From: Bifidobacterium pongonis
GTDB lineage: Bacteria; Actinomycetota; Actinomycetes; Actinomycetales; Bifidobacteriaceae
DNA length: 50,264 nt
Direction of reading: 5' to 3'
Assembly (NCBI RefSeq): GCF_019331805.1
Contig: NZ_JAHBBE010000021.1
Location: 1 to 50,264 of the forward strand
Shown: positions 1 to 7,394 of the stretch, piece by piece
Numbering within the stretch: position 1 is the first letter of the stretch
Layout of the letters: each line of letters opens with the position of its first letter
Notes under the pieces: generated by a model
What the model was told of the DNA's origin: nothing
What the model saw: the letters and a program-made list of their open reading frames with translations, nothing else
Database searches by the model: none
Position numbers and translations under genes: made by a program

Positions 1-892
1 CGACATCAGCCAATTGCTGTGGGGCGACCGCATGCCGTCCCAGACGTTGAGCGACAAGCTCAAGAAGGTGTACGACGAGATCGACGCGTGGCGCACGAGG
101 CCGTTGTCGGGCGAATACCCGTACGTGTTCATGGACGGCGTGTGGCACAAGCGCTCCTGGGGCGGCGCGGTCGAGAACGTCAGCGTCCTCGTCGCCATCG
201 GGATCGGCGGGGACGGCCACCGCGAGGTCATCGGCGTCGCCGAGGGCATGAAGGAGGATTCCGCCAGCTGGGAGCAGTTCGTCAGGGGCATGATCGAACG
301 CGGTCTGAAGGGCGTGCGCCTGGTGGTCGGCGACCGGTGCGCCGGACTGGTCGCCACGGTGGGCTCGATGCTGCCCAAGGCGAAGTACCAGCGGTGCATG
401 GTGCATTTCATGCGCAACGTGCTCTCCAAGACGCCGCCAAGCCACCGCGAATGGGCGTCCGCCGCCCTGAAGGCCGTGTTCGCCATGGAATCCCGGGAAT
501 CCGCCCTCGCCAAGGCCGGACAGGTCGCCGCGGAGATGGAATCCAGGAGGCTGAAGGCCGCCGCGAACTGCCTGCGCGAGGGCGTCGGCGAGACGACGAC
601 CTATCTGCTGGACGAGTTCCCCGCGGAGCACCGCAGACGGATCCGCACCAACAACATGATCGAACGGCTGAACAGGGAGATCCGACGGCGCACGCGCGTC
701 GTGGGCAGCTTCCCCGACGGCGACAGCGCGTTGATGCTCGTATGCGCGCGCATCCGGTACGTCACCGCGAACGAATGGTCGAACCGCCGCTACCTGGACA
801 TGTCCCGGCTCGATGACAACCTCGTGGAAGCGAACTGATCATCGCGCCATGGACGGCCATGATCCAAAGTGCGCAACTTTTCGGGCACTACC
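1..892 (+). mobile_element. IS256-family insertion sequence, right-hand part
   Basis: The window opens inside an insertion sequence. It carries the C-terminal two thirds of an IS256-type transposase and ends about 54 bases after the stop codon, in a run ending GGGCACTACC that looks like an IS256-type terminus. The left end lies outside the window, so neither the terminal inverted repeat nor the target duplication can be tested here. The bases just after the presumed end (tttacaat) would be the candidate duplication, because IS256 elements usually duplicate 8-9 bp. The end is 58 bp upstream of the start codon of the next gene, an MFS transporter. Confidence 0.75.
2..838 (+). CDS. IS256-family transposase, 5'-truncated by the window edge
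   Basis: DDE transposase of the mutator/IS256 family, which cuts and moves the element. The reading frame is open from the first base, so the true start lies upstream; 278 codons are visible out of about 400 usual for the family. The three catalytic acidic residues are recognisable: Asp in FMDGVW (near base 134), Asp in VVGDRCAG (near 332) and Glu in MIERLNREIRRRTRVVG (near 662), the last being the typical IS256 C-terminal signature. The frame is intact to its stop codon, so this copy may be functional if the missing N-terminus is whole. Confidence 0.9.
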   Translation, partial: DISQLLWGDRMPSQTLSDKLKKVYDEIDAWRTRPLSGEYPYVFMDGVWHKRSWGGAVENVSVLVAIGIGGDGHREVIGVAEGMKEDSASWEQFVRGMIERGLKGVRLVVGDRCAGLVATVGSMLPKAKYQRCMVHFMRNVLSKTPPSHREWASAALKAVFAMESRESALAKAGQVAAEMESRRLKAAANCLREGVGETTTYLLDEFPAEHRRRIRTNNMIERLNREIRRRTRVVGSFPDGDSALMLVCARIRYVTANEWSNRRYLDMSRLDDNLVEAN

Positions 893-949
893 TTTACAAT
901 ATCCCGTTGGTTACAACGTTTGACGCCACTTGTTACAGAGAGAACCCCC

Positions 950-2137
950 ATGAAGAGAAGCATCCTCGCGCTGGCATCCGGCGCGTTCATCCTCGGCGCC
1001 GCCGAATTCGTGATGATGGGCATCCTGCCCCAAACCGCCGCCGCCATGCACGTCAGCATCCCCGCCGCAGGCCATTACATCTCCGCCTACGCAATCGGCG
1101 TGTGCTTCGGCACGCTGATTCTGGTGTTCGGCCGCAAAGTGCCACCGAAGAACCTCATCATACTGTTCATGGTGATCGCATTGGCAGGCAATACGCTCAG
1201 TGCGGTTTCCGTGAACTCCCCCATGCTGTTGGCTGCCCGTTTCATCTCCGGCCTGCCGCACGGCGCGTTCTTCGGCACTGCGACGCTGATCGCCAAGACG
1301 TTGGCCGACAAGGGCAAGGAAGCGCAATCCGTCTCGATGATGGTGACCGGCCAGACCGTAGCCAATATGCTGGGCGTTCCCGCGGGCACGCTGCTGGCCG
1401 AAACGATGTCGTGGCGTCTGGCGTTCGCGATCCTCGCCGCCTGGGCGTTGATGACGATGATGCTCGTCCTCGCCTGGGTGCCGTTCGTCGCGCCGATCAA
1501 GGATGCCGGCATCAAGGGTCAGTTCCGGTTCCTCACCCACACCGGCCCGTGGCTGATTCTTCTGGCCGTATTCTGCGGCAATACCGGTATTTTCTGCTGG
1601 TGGAGCTATATCTCGCCGTGGCTGCAGAAGACCGGCGGCTGGCAGTCCGCGGTCGTGCCGCTGCTCATGGTGCTCGCCGGTTTCGGCATGGTGCTCGGCG
1701 GTATTTCCGGTGGCCGACTGACCGATCTGTGGAAGCCCGGCGCGACGGCCGCGCTCTCGCAGGGCATCGCCACCATCGGCCTGCTGCTGGTGTTCCTCGT
1801 TCCCGGCAATCACATCACGACCGCGGTGCTGACCTTCATGCTCGGTTTTGCACTGTTCTTCAACTCCTCGCCGCAACAGCTGCTGATGGTGCAGGCCGGT
1901 GAGGGCGGTGGCGAGCTCATCGCCGGTGCGGCCGTGCAGATCGCCTTCAACTTCGGCAATGCGGTCGGTTCGATCATCGGCGGCGCCGCGCTGACGGCCA
2001 CCGCCATGAACTACCACTACACGGGGCTTGCCGGCGCGCCGATCGCCCTGATCGCCGTGCTCATGCTAGTCACCTACTCGCGCCGCTACGAAACCCACAC
2101 CGGGGCATTGGAGCGTATGCGCGAAGTACGGGTGTGA
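950..2137 (+). CDS. MFS transporter, DHA1/AraJ-like efflux family
   Basis: A 395-residue polytopic membrane protein of the major facilitator superfamily. The N-terminus begins with a hydrophobic helix containing GAFILGAAEFVMMGILPQ, the family's usual first segment, and RFISGLPHGAFFG is the motif common in AraJ-type sugar or drug efflux proteins. About 12 membrane segments fit the length. The substrate cannot be read from sequence. The start at 950 is chosen over an in-frame codon 27 codons upstream because the hydrophobic helix begins here and a purine-rich AGAGAGAA lies 5-12 bases before it. The upstream insertion sequence ends 58 bp away, so the native promoter may have been replaced. Confidence 0.85.
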   Translation: MKRSILALASGAFILGAAEFVMMGILPQTAAAMHVSIPAAGHYISAYAIGVCFGTLILVFGRKVPPKNLIILFMVIALAGNTLSAVSVNSPMLLAARFISGLPHGAFFGTATLIAKTLADKGKEAQSVSMMVTGQTVANMLGVPAGTLLAETMSWRLAFAILAAWALMTMMLVLAWVPFVAPIKDAGIKGQFRFLTHTGPWLILLAVFCGNTGIFCWWSYISPWLQKTGGWQSAVVPLLMVLAGFGMVLGGISGGRLTDLWKPGATAALSQGIATIGLLLVFLVPGNHITTAVLTFMLGFALFFNSSPQQLLMVQAGEGGGELIAGAAVQIAFNFGNAVGSIIGGAALTATAMNYHYTGLAGAPIALIAVLMLVTYSRRYETHTGALERMREVRV

Positions 2138-2156
2138 GCCTTCACCGCCTCCCATA

Positions 2157-2186
2157 AAGCCTGCTTGGCTCATCGCAAACAGGCTT
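2157..2186 (+). terminator. Weak hairpin after the MFS gene
   Basis: Arms AAGCCTG (2157-2163) and CAGGCTT (2180-2186) are exactly complementary, with a 16-nt loop. There is no long T-run after it, so a role in termination is only possible. Confidence 0.35.
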
Positions 2187-2222
2187 GCGCATGTCTCATC
2201 GAATCAAATCGAATCTGCATGT

Positions 2223-2259
2223 ATGCCGTTGCCTTAGGCGAACGGCATCGGCATACACT
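2223..2259 (+). promoter_or_regulatory. Palindrome and putative -10 before the TPR/DUF4037 gene
   Basis: ATGCCGTT (2223-2230) pairs with AACGGCAT (2241-2248), and the interior GCC-TTA-GGC (2231-2239) extends the stem to 11 bp with one bulged G. A -10-like TACACT lies at 2254-2259, 34 bp before the start codon, which puts the palindrome over the expected -35 region. That placement suits an operator better than a terminator. Confidence 0.4.
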
Positions 2260-2292
2260 GGGAGAGGAACGGACACGCGACAAGGAGGATGC

Positions 2293-4392
2293 ATGGTTGA
2301 CGAGGCGGCACTGCTGGCCAGTTTCACGGCACGATTCGACCGGGAAACGGAGGATACCGCAGACCAAACGGACGGAACGGCACCTGACGGAACGGCACCC
2401 GACGAAACACAGGACGAGACTGCTCCCACCTTCGACGTCGACCGGTTCCTGCAAGAATTGGATGCGATATTCGCCCGTCATGCCGCAGCGAGCGAAGCCG
2501 CACCCTACCTCGAACAGGCCATGATCGACGCGGAGAACGCCGGCGACGAAGCCGGTCTACTCACCGTCCTCAACGAAACCATGGGGTTCTATCGTTCCCA
2601 AGGCTGGCATGAGAAGAACCAGTGGATCGTGCAACGCGCCATCGAACTGGCGCTGCGCATGGGCCTGGAAGGAACCGAAACCTGGGCCACGACGCTCATC
2701 AACTGCGCCACCGCGATGCGTGCCGCGCAACACTACGATCAGGCCGAGGACCTGTACATGCAGGCCTTGCAATGCGCCGAAAACGTCTACCCGCCGAAGG
2801 ATCGCCGCATCGCCGCGCTGCACAACAATCTTTCCATGCTCTACCAGGAGACCGGCAGGCCCGAATCCTCCGAACGCGAACTGCGCGAAGCCATGCGGAT
2901 ACTACGCGAGGCAAGCCGCGACCCATCGACGGATATCGATCTGGCAAGTTCGTGCACGAATCTCGCATTGACGCTCTTGGATGAGGGCAAGGCCAGCGAC
3001 GCCCGCACCTATGCCGACGAGGCGCTCGCCATCCATGCCGCCGCACGGGCGCAGGGCGTGGATTCGGCGCATTACGCCTCCGCATTGGCGGGCGCGGCGC
3101 AGGTATGTTTCGCGCAACGGCAGTACGGCGAGGCTGCGGGGTTTTACCGCAAGGCGCTGAACCTGATCGAGGAGCGTTATGGCCGGAATACGGAGTATTG
3201 GCGTACCACCGAGGAGAATCTGAAGCAAGCGCTGGATGCCGCAAAGGCCGCGGGTCAGAGCGTTGATGAGCCGGCGCACGGGGCTACCGTCGCGCCGATG
3301 CCCAACGGCATGGAACTGGCACGCGACTTCTGGGAGCAGGCCGGCAAGCCGATGCTGTTGGAACGCTACCCCCGGTATGCGGGTCGTATCGCCGCCGGAT
3401 TGGTCGGGTACGGTTCGGAATGTTTCGGATTCGATGATGCGTATTCACGCGATCATGATTTCGGACCGCGCTTCTGCCTGTGGCTCACGGATGAGGATTA
3501 CGCCACCATCGGCGAATCGCTGCAGCGTGATTACGATCGCATCGCCGCCGCATGGCGGGCGAAGCACACCTCGCCGGATGTGCCCAGCTCCCCCACCACC
3601 CCGCGGGCGCGGGGAGCCGCACGCAGGGACGGCGTGTTCCGTATCGGCGATTTCTTCGAGGGCATTACCGGCTATCGGCAGGCCCCCGCACAGGACGCTC
3701 CGCATGAATGGCTTATGTTGAGCGAATCCACGCTGGCCACCGTGACCAACGGTCAGGTGTTCGCCGACGCGCTCGGCGCGTTCTCCTCAGCCAGGCAGGG
3801 GTTCACGTTCATGCCGGAGGATGTGCGTCTTTCCTTGATTTCCCGCCGTCTCGGCATGATCGCGCAGGCTGGCCAATACAATCTGCCCCGCATGTTGAAC
3901 CGCGGTGACGGGCCGGCCGCCATGGCATGCATCCATGAATTCATGCAGGCCGCGATTTCGCTGGTGTTCCTCATCAACAACCCGGTTTCCGTAGGCTATG
4001 TGCCCTACTACAAGTGGCGGTTCGCGGCGCTGCGCCGGCTGAGCGGGCGCATGGCGACACGTCTGGCCGACGTGTGCGCGCAATTGGAGGAAGTGTTGGA
4101 ACTCGCGTCGGCGGCGTGTTTCGCGGGTGGCGGCACAACCGTCCGGGCCAACACCCATATCGATGCCCATGCCGATTCCGCAACCGATTCCGCAACCGAT
4201 TCCGCAACCGATTCCGCAACCGCATCGCCCGCCGACCGCATTCAGGCGATCATCGAAGGCATCTGCGCCGAAATCGTGGCCGAGCTGCGGCGCGAAGGCC
4301 TAACCGAATCGGATGAGACGTTCCTGGAATGGCAGCGCCCGTACGTCGAGGAGCATATCGTCTCCGACGCGCCATGCCTGCACAGTCTGTGA
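2293..4392 (+). CDS. TPR-repeat protein with C-terminal DUF4037 nucleotidyltransferase-like domain
   Basis: Cytoplasmic protein of 699 residues. Residues about 75-320 are helical tetratricopeptide-type repeats (for example QHYDQAEDLYMQALQ and RQYGEAAGFYRKALNLIEE). Residues about 338-640 match the DUF4037 family. They contain a nucleotidyltransferase signature: GS at 374-375 followed by DHD at 387-389, the expected G-S ... D-x-D arrangement. The transferred group and target are unknown. The start is fixed by AAGGAGG at 2282-2288. Near the C-terminus four exact 12-bp copies (4174-4221) encode a DSAT repeat that may vary in length between strains. The next gene starts 2 bases after this stop, implying co-translation with its DUF4125 partner. 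Confidence 0.8.
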   Translation: MVDEAALLASFTARFDRETEDTADQTDGTAPDGTAPDETQDETAPTFDVDRFLQELDAIFARHAAASEAAPYLEQAMIDAENAGDEAGLLTVLNETMGFYRSQGWHEKNQWIVQRAIELALRMGLEGTETWATTLINCATAMRAAQHYDQAEDLYMQALQCAENVYPPKDRRIAALHNNLSMLYQETGRPESSERELREAMRILREASRDPSTDIDLASSCTNLALTLLDEGKASDARTYADEALAIHAAARAQGVDSAHYASALAGAAQVCFAQRQYGEAAGFYRKALNLIEERYGRNTEYWRTTEENLKQALDAAKAAGQSVDEPAHGATVAPMPNGMELARDFWEQAGKPMLLERYPRYAGRIAAGLVGYGSECFGFDDAYSRDHDFGPRFCLWLTDEDYATIGESLQRDYDRIAAAWRAKHTSPDVPSSPTTPRARGAARRDGVFRIGDFFEGITGYRQAPAQDAPHEWLMLSESTLATVTNGQVFADALGAFSSARQGFTFMPEDVRLSLISRRLGMIAQAGQYNLPRMLNRGDGPAAMACIHEFMQAAISLVFLINNPVSVGYVPYYKWRFAALRRLSGRMATRLADVCAQLEEVLELASAACFAGGGTTVRANTHIDAHADSATDSATDSATDSATASPADRIQAIIEGICAEIVAELRREGLTESDETFLEWQRPYVEEHIVSDAPCLHSL
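4174..4221 (+). repeat. 12-bp tandem repeat, four copies, in coding sequence
   Basis: GATTCCGCAACC is repeated four times without mismatch. Being a multiple of three it keeps frame and adds or removes Asp-Ser-Ala-Thr units in a linker of the DUF4037 protein. Confidence 0.9.
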
Positions 4393-4394
4393 GC

Positions 4395-5084
4395 ATGGCC
4401 ATGCAAACGAACGACATCAGCAACGACACCGCCGACGGCGCGACCAGTAGCACAACCGATAGCACTGCCAGCAGCACGCGCAACAATCTGGTCGAAACCA
4501 TCGTGCGATTGGAATGGGATGCGTTCCAGCGCACGACCAATACGGGCGGACGCGCCGCATGCCAAGGCAACTGGCCCGTATTCCATCAGATGCGTGCCAG
4601 TCAGTTCCTCACCTGGACGGAGAATCTGCTTGCCAGTTATCGCGACGATCTCGACCGGGCCGAGCATCTCGGCCGTAATCTCGTCACCGAAAAATACGCG
4701 CGTATGATGCGTTCCACCCATCCCGACGAGTATGCGGCGAACATCGAACCGTATATCCCCAAGCTTTCCGCCGCCCGCGAGGCCGAACAGGAGGCGATCA
4801 TCGCCACGCAGGTGGCGTGGGCGCGTGAATTCCGCGAGCGCTACCCGAAGCTGGGCGCGGCCATGCGTGTGCTCACCACCGCGGAGGATACGCCTGACGC
4901 CACATCGTTCGAAACGTATCTGCGCGGCGAACTGGGCACCTATTCGGAGCGCACGCTCGGCTTGTACCGGGATTTCGTGGCGCGTTTGGCCGCCGAGCAT
5001 CGCAATCTTACGGAGGAGACGATTGCGAACACCGCGCGGATCGCCGGTTTCGAAGGATTGGATGGGGCGGAACACGCGCAGTAA
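4395..5084 (+). CDS. DUF4125 family protein
   Basis: A 229-residue soluble protein. After a low-complexity Ser/Thr/Asp-rich start (residues 1-30), the segment beginning VETIVRLEWDAFQ and containing CQGNWPVFHQMRASQF matches my recollection of the DUF4125 family, whose function is unknown. No membrane segment is visible. The start is uncertain: ATG codons at 4374, 4395 and 4401 share the frame and none has a good ribosome binding site. 4395 is preferred because it lies 2 bases after the previous stop, which suits translational coupling. Next to a nucleotidyltransferase-like protein it probably acts with that partner. Confidence 0.7.
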   Translation: MAMQTNDISNDTADGATSSTTDSTASSTRNNLVETIVRLEWDAFQRTTNTGGRAACQGNWPVFHQMRASQFLTWTENLLASYRDDLDRAEHLGRNLVTEKYARMMRSTHPDEYAANIEPYIPKLSAAREAEQEAIIATQVAWAREFRERYPKLGAAMRVLTTAEDTPDATSFETYLRGELGTYSERTLGLYRDFVARLAAEHRNLTEETIANTARIAGFEGLDGAEHAQ

Positions 5085-5111
5085 TCGCGGGAATCCCGCG
5101 AAACGCCGAAC

Positions 5112-6929
5112 ATGACGGCTCCCCTTGCGCGGGAACGTCCTACAGTGGCAACTGTGCGAGCAGAATCGAGAGGAACGGGAACACCGCAGGAACCGGCATT
5201 GCCGGGACGTACGGCGAAGGGAACAGCGAAAAGAATAGGATTAACCGCCGCGTTGACTGTGTTGATCACCGTGCTGCTGATTGCGCTGCTGGGCGCTTTG
5301 GGGGCCGCGTGCACGCCGCGATGGCAGGTCAAGCCGTTCACGAACCATATCACCGTGCGGTCGTCCAGCACCGCCATCCACGCGAACGGCATCACCTCCC
5401 CGCAGGAGGGCCGCTACCGCACTAAGGAGACGCATGTCACCGTCAAGCTTGGCAACGGCAAATCGGTCAGCGCGATTGTGCGTGAACCGGTCGGTGCGCC
5501 AAGCGATCATGCCGCGTGTCTGTTCCTGCATGGGTCGGGAACCGGCAAATCGTCGGAGGCGTACGGCGATATTGCCAATGCGATGGCTTCGACCGGCATC
5601 ACGACGCTGGTGCCGGACAAGCGTCTCGACAACTATTCCATGTTGAGCCGCGACTATGAATCCAGCGCCGACGATTACGCGCAATCGTTGAGGGTTCTGC
5701 GTGCGTGGCCTGGCGTGGATGCCACGAAGACGGGAATCTACGCCGAATCCGAAGGCACGTGGATCGCCACGGTGCTGACGAGCAAGCATCCCGATTTGGC
5801 TTTCGCCATACTCGCTTCCTCCCCCGTGGTTTCCGGGCGGCAGCTGATGGCCATGAGCGCCACCAACTATCTTGAGGCCGTGGGCGCCCCGGATGCCGTC
5901 ACCCGTATCATTCCGAAGCTGACGAGTCTGAGCGTGCAGGGTATCGGCCCGAATTACGCCGATTTCAACGCCGCGCACTACCGCACGTCGCTTACCATGC
6001 CGCTGCTTATCGATTATGGGACGCGCGATACGGCGATGCCGGTCGAACAGGGGGCGCGGATGCTGACCCGCGCAGCCAACGCCGCCGGCAACCGTAATGT
6101 GACGGTGCGGTATTACTACGCGAATCATCAGATGCGCACCGGTTCGGCCCAGCCGGCTCCCGGTTTGCCGTTGGAATCGCATTACACACATGACTTGGAG
6201 GATTGGGTGAATGCCGTCACCGCGGGTGCCGGTGCAAACGATTGGACCACGCCGATGGTGGCCGGAGCCCAGCCTCATCAGACGCTTACCGCACCGACCG
6301 ACACCTCGCCGGCGTTGGTGACTTCCGTGGGCGTGATCGCCGGCGCGATCGCATTGTGCCTGCTATGCGCACTGCTTGCGGTTCTCGGCGCACCGATACT
6401 GATTGCAGCGGGACTGATTCGCGGCCGCGCCCGCAAGTCGGGTCATGGTTCGCAAGACGATTCGCAAGACGATTCGCAGCTTGCCCTAACTCCCGAGCAG
6501 GTCCGAATCCCGCGACCATCGATCCCGCGCTTCACCGGTTCGCTTCGCGCCTCGCTGATCGTCAACGCCGTTCTCGCCGTGGGTGTGACGTGCGTGTTCC
6601 TCGCCTATCTGGTCACCGTCATCGTCGACGCGATTTCACTGACCAGCAATTCCACCGTGCTGGCGAGGAACTGGCATGTCGTCACGGCGCTCGCCTGGAT
6701 GGCCGTCGTGGCCTTCGCCTGGCTGCTGGCGGAATTGATCACCGAAGCGCTTCGCCGTCATACCGGCGCGGTGGCGGCGGCGCGGAACGCCTGCCATGCC
6801 ATGCCTGATGCCCGAAGCTCCGCTGGAACCTCGAGCATCGGCTTCGGCCATGCCATGGTGATCGTCTGCGTCGTACTGTCCGCGGCGGTGTCGTTGGCGC
6901 TACTGGCGTTCTGGGGATTGTTCGGCTGA
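5112..6929 (+). CDS. Membrane-anchored alpha/beta hydrolase with polytopic C-terminus
   Basis: A 605-residue protein. Residues 43-67 form an N-terminal membrane anchor. Residues 105-370 are an alpha/beta hydrolase domain with oxyanion-loop sequence FLHGSGTG, a nucleophile elbow AESEG (Ser213, lacking the usual first Gly of G-x-S-x-G), Asp306 in YGTRDTAMP and His339 in YANHQ. The domain therefore probably faces outside. Residues about 400-605 add four predicted membrane helices separated by a short repeated Ser/Gln/Asp linker. Substrate unknown; acyl-ester cleavage is the family norm. Its last 30 bases overlap the end of the convergent small membrane protein gene. Confidence 0.75.
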   Translation: MTAPLARERPTVATVRAESRGTGTPQEPALPGRTAKGTAKRIGLTAALTVLITVLLIALLGALGAACTPRWQVKPFTNHITVRSSSTAIHANGITSPQEGRYRTKETHVTVKLGNGKSVSAIVREPVGAPSDHAACLFLHGSGTGKSSEAYGDIANAMASTGITTLVPDKRLDNYSMLSRDYESSADDYAQSLRVLRAWPGVDATKTGIYAESEGTWIATVLTSKHPDLAFAILASSPVVSGRQLMAMSATNYLEAVGAPDAVTRIIPKLTSLSVQGIGPNYADFNAAHYRTSLTMPLLIDYGTRDTAMPVEQGARMLTRAANAAGNRNVTVRYYYANHQMRTGSAQPAPGLPLESHYTHDLEDWVNAVTAGAGANDWTTPMVAGAQPHQTLTAPTDTSPALVTSVGVIAGAIALCLLCALLAVLGAPILIAAGLIRGRARKSGHGSQDDSQDDSQLALTPEQVRIPRPSIPRFTGSLRASLIVNAVLAVGVTCVFLAYLVTVIVDAISLTSNSTVLARNWHVVTALAWMAVVAFAWLLAELITEALRRHTGAVAAARNACHAMPDARSSAGTSSIGFGHAMVIVCVVLSAAVSLALLAFWGLFG

Positions 6930-7394
6930 GGAATCGGCTTCGCCGGCGTCTCCGGTGCCGGCGGTACCGTCGGCACCGCCGGCCGTGCGCGCACGTACCG
7001 CACCGACGATCGCCCACACCATGGCGATGGCGATGAGCAGACCCCCGATTCCACCGAGAACATACACGAGGAATCGCTGCGCGTCGATGCCGCCCCACCA
7101 CGCATCCATCGGCAGGTTCAGACCGCACACCATGGTCACGATGCCGACGATGCACACGAAAACACCGAACACGACGGTCGCCTTGCTGACCCCGGAAGGC
7201 CGGATGACCTCACCGCCGTCATGCGCGTTCCCGTAATACGCATTCCCGTAACCTGCGTTCCCGTAACCCGCGTTCCCGTACCGTTCACCCCCGTACACCG
7301 GCTGCGATTGCGGCAATGCCTCGGTCGGCGAGTCCATATCCGGTTCCCGCACCGTTTCATCAACGGGTATCTGTTGGGTTTCGTCGTCGTTCAT
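6900..7394 (-). CDS. Small membrane protein with YGNAG repeats
   Basis: A 164-residue protein of no recognised family. Residues 1-65 are hydrophilic and acidic, with four YGNA-type units (YGNAGYGNAGYGNAYYGNA). Two membrane helices follow (about 71-92 and 107-130), then a Gly/Ala/Glu-rich tail. It is coupled to the upstream PspC gene by an ATGA overlap (start and stop share bases 7391-7394), so the two are made together and probably act together in the envelope. The 3' end overlaps the convergent hydrolase gene by 30 bp. Confidence 0.7.
   Translation of the reverse strand: MNDDETQQIPVDETVREPDMDSPTEALPQSQPVYGGERYGNAGYGNAGYGNAYYGNAHDGGEVIRPSGVSKATVVFGVFVCIVGIVTMVCGLNLPMDAWWGGIDAQRFLVYVLGGIGGLLIAIAMVWAIVGAVRARTAGGADGTAGTGDAGEADSSAEQSPERQ
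7223..7282. repeat. 15-bp imperfect tandem repeat, four copies
   Basis: Units of the form GCGTTCCCGTAACCC repeat four times with 1-3 differences, encoding Tyr-Gly-Asn-Ala-Gly/Tyr on the minus strand. The copies lie wholly in the N-terminal tail of the small membrane protein. Confidence 0.85.
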
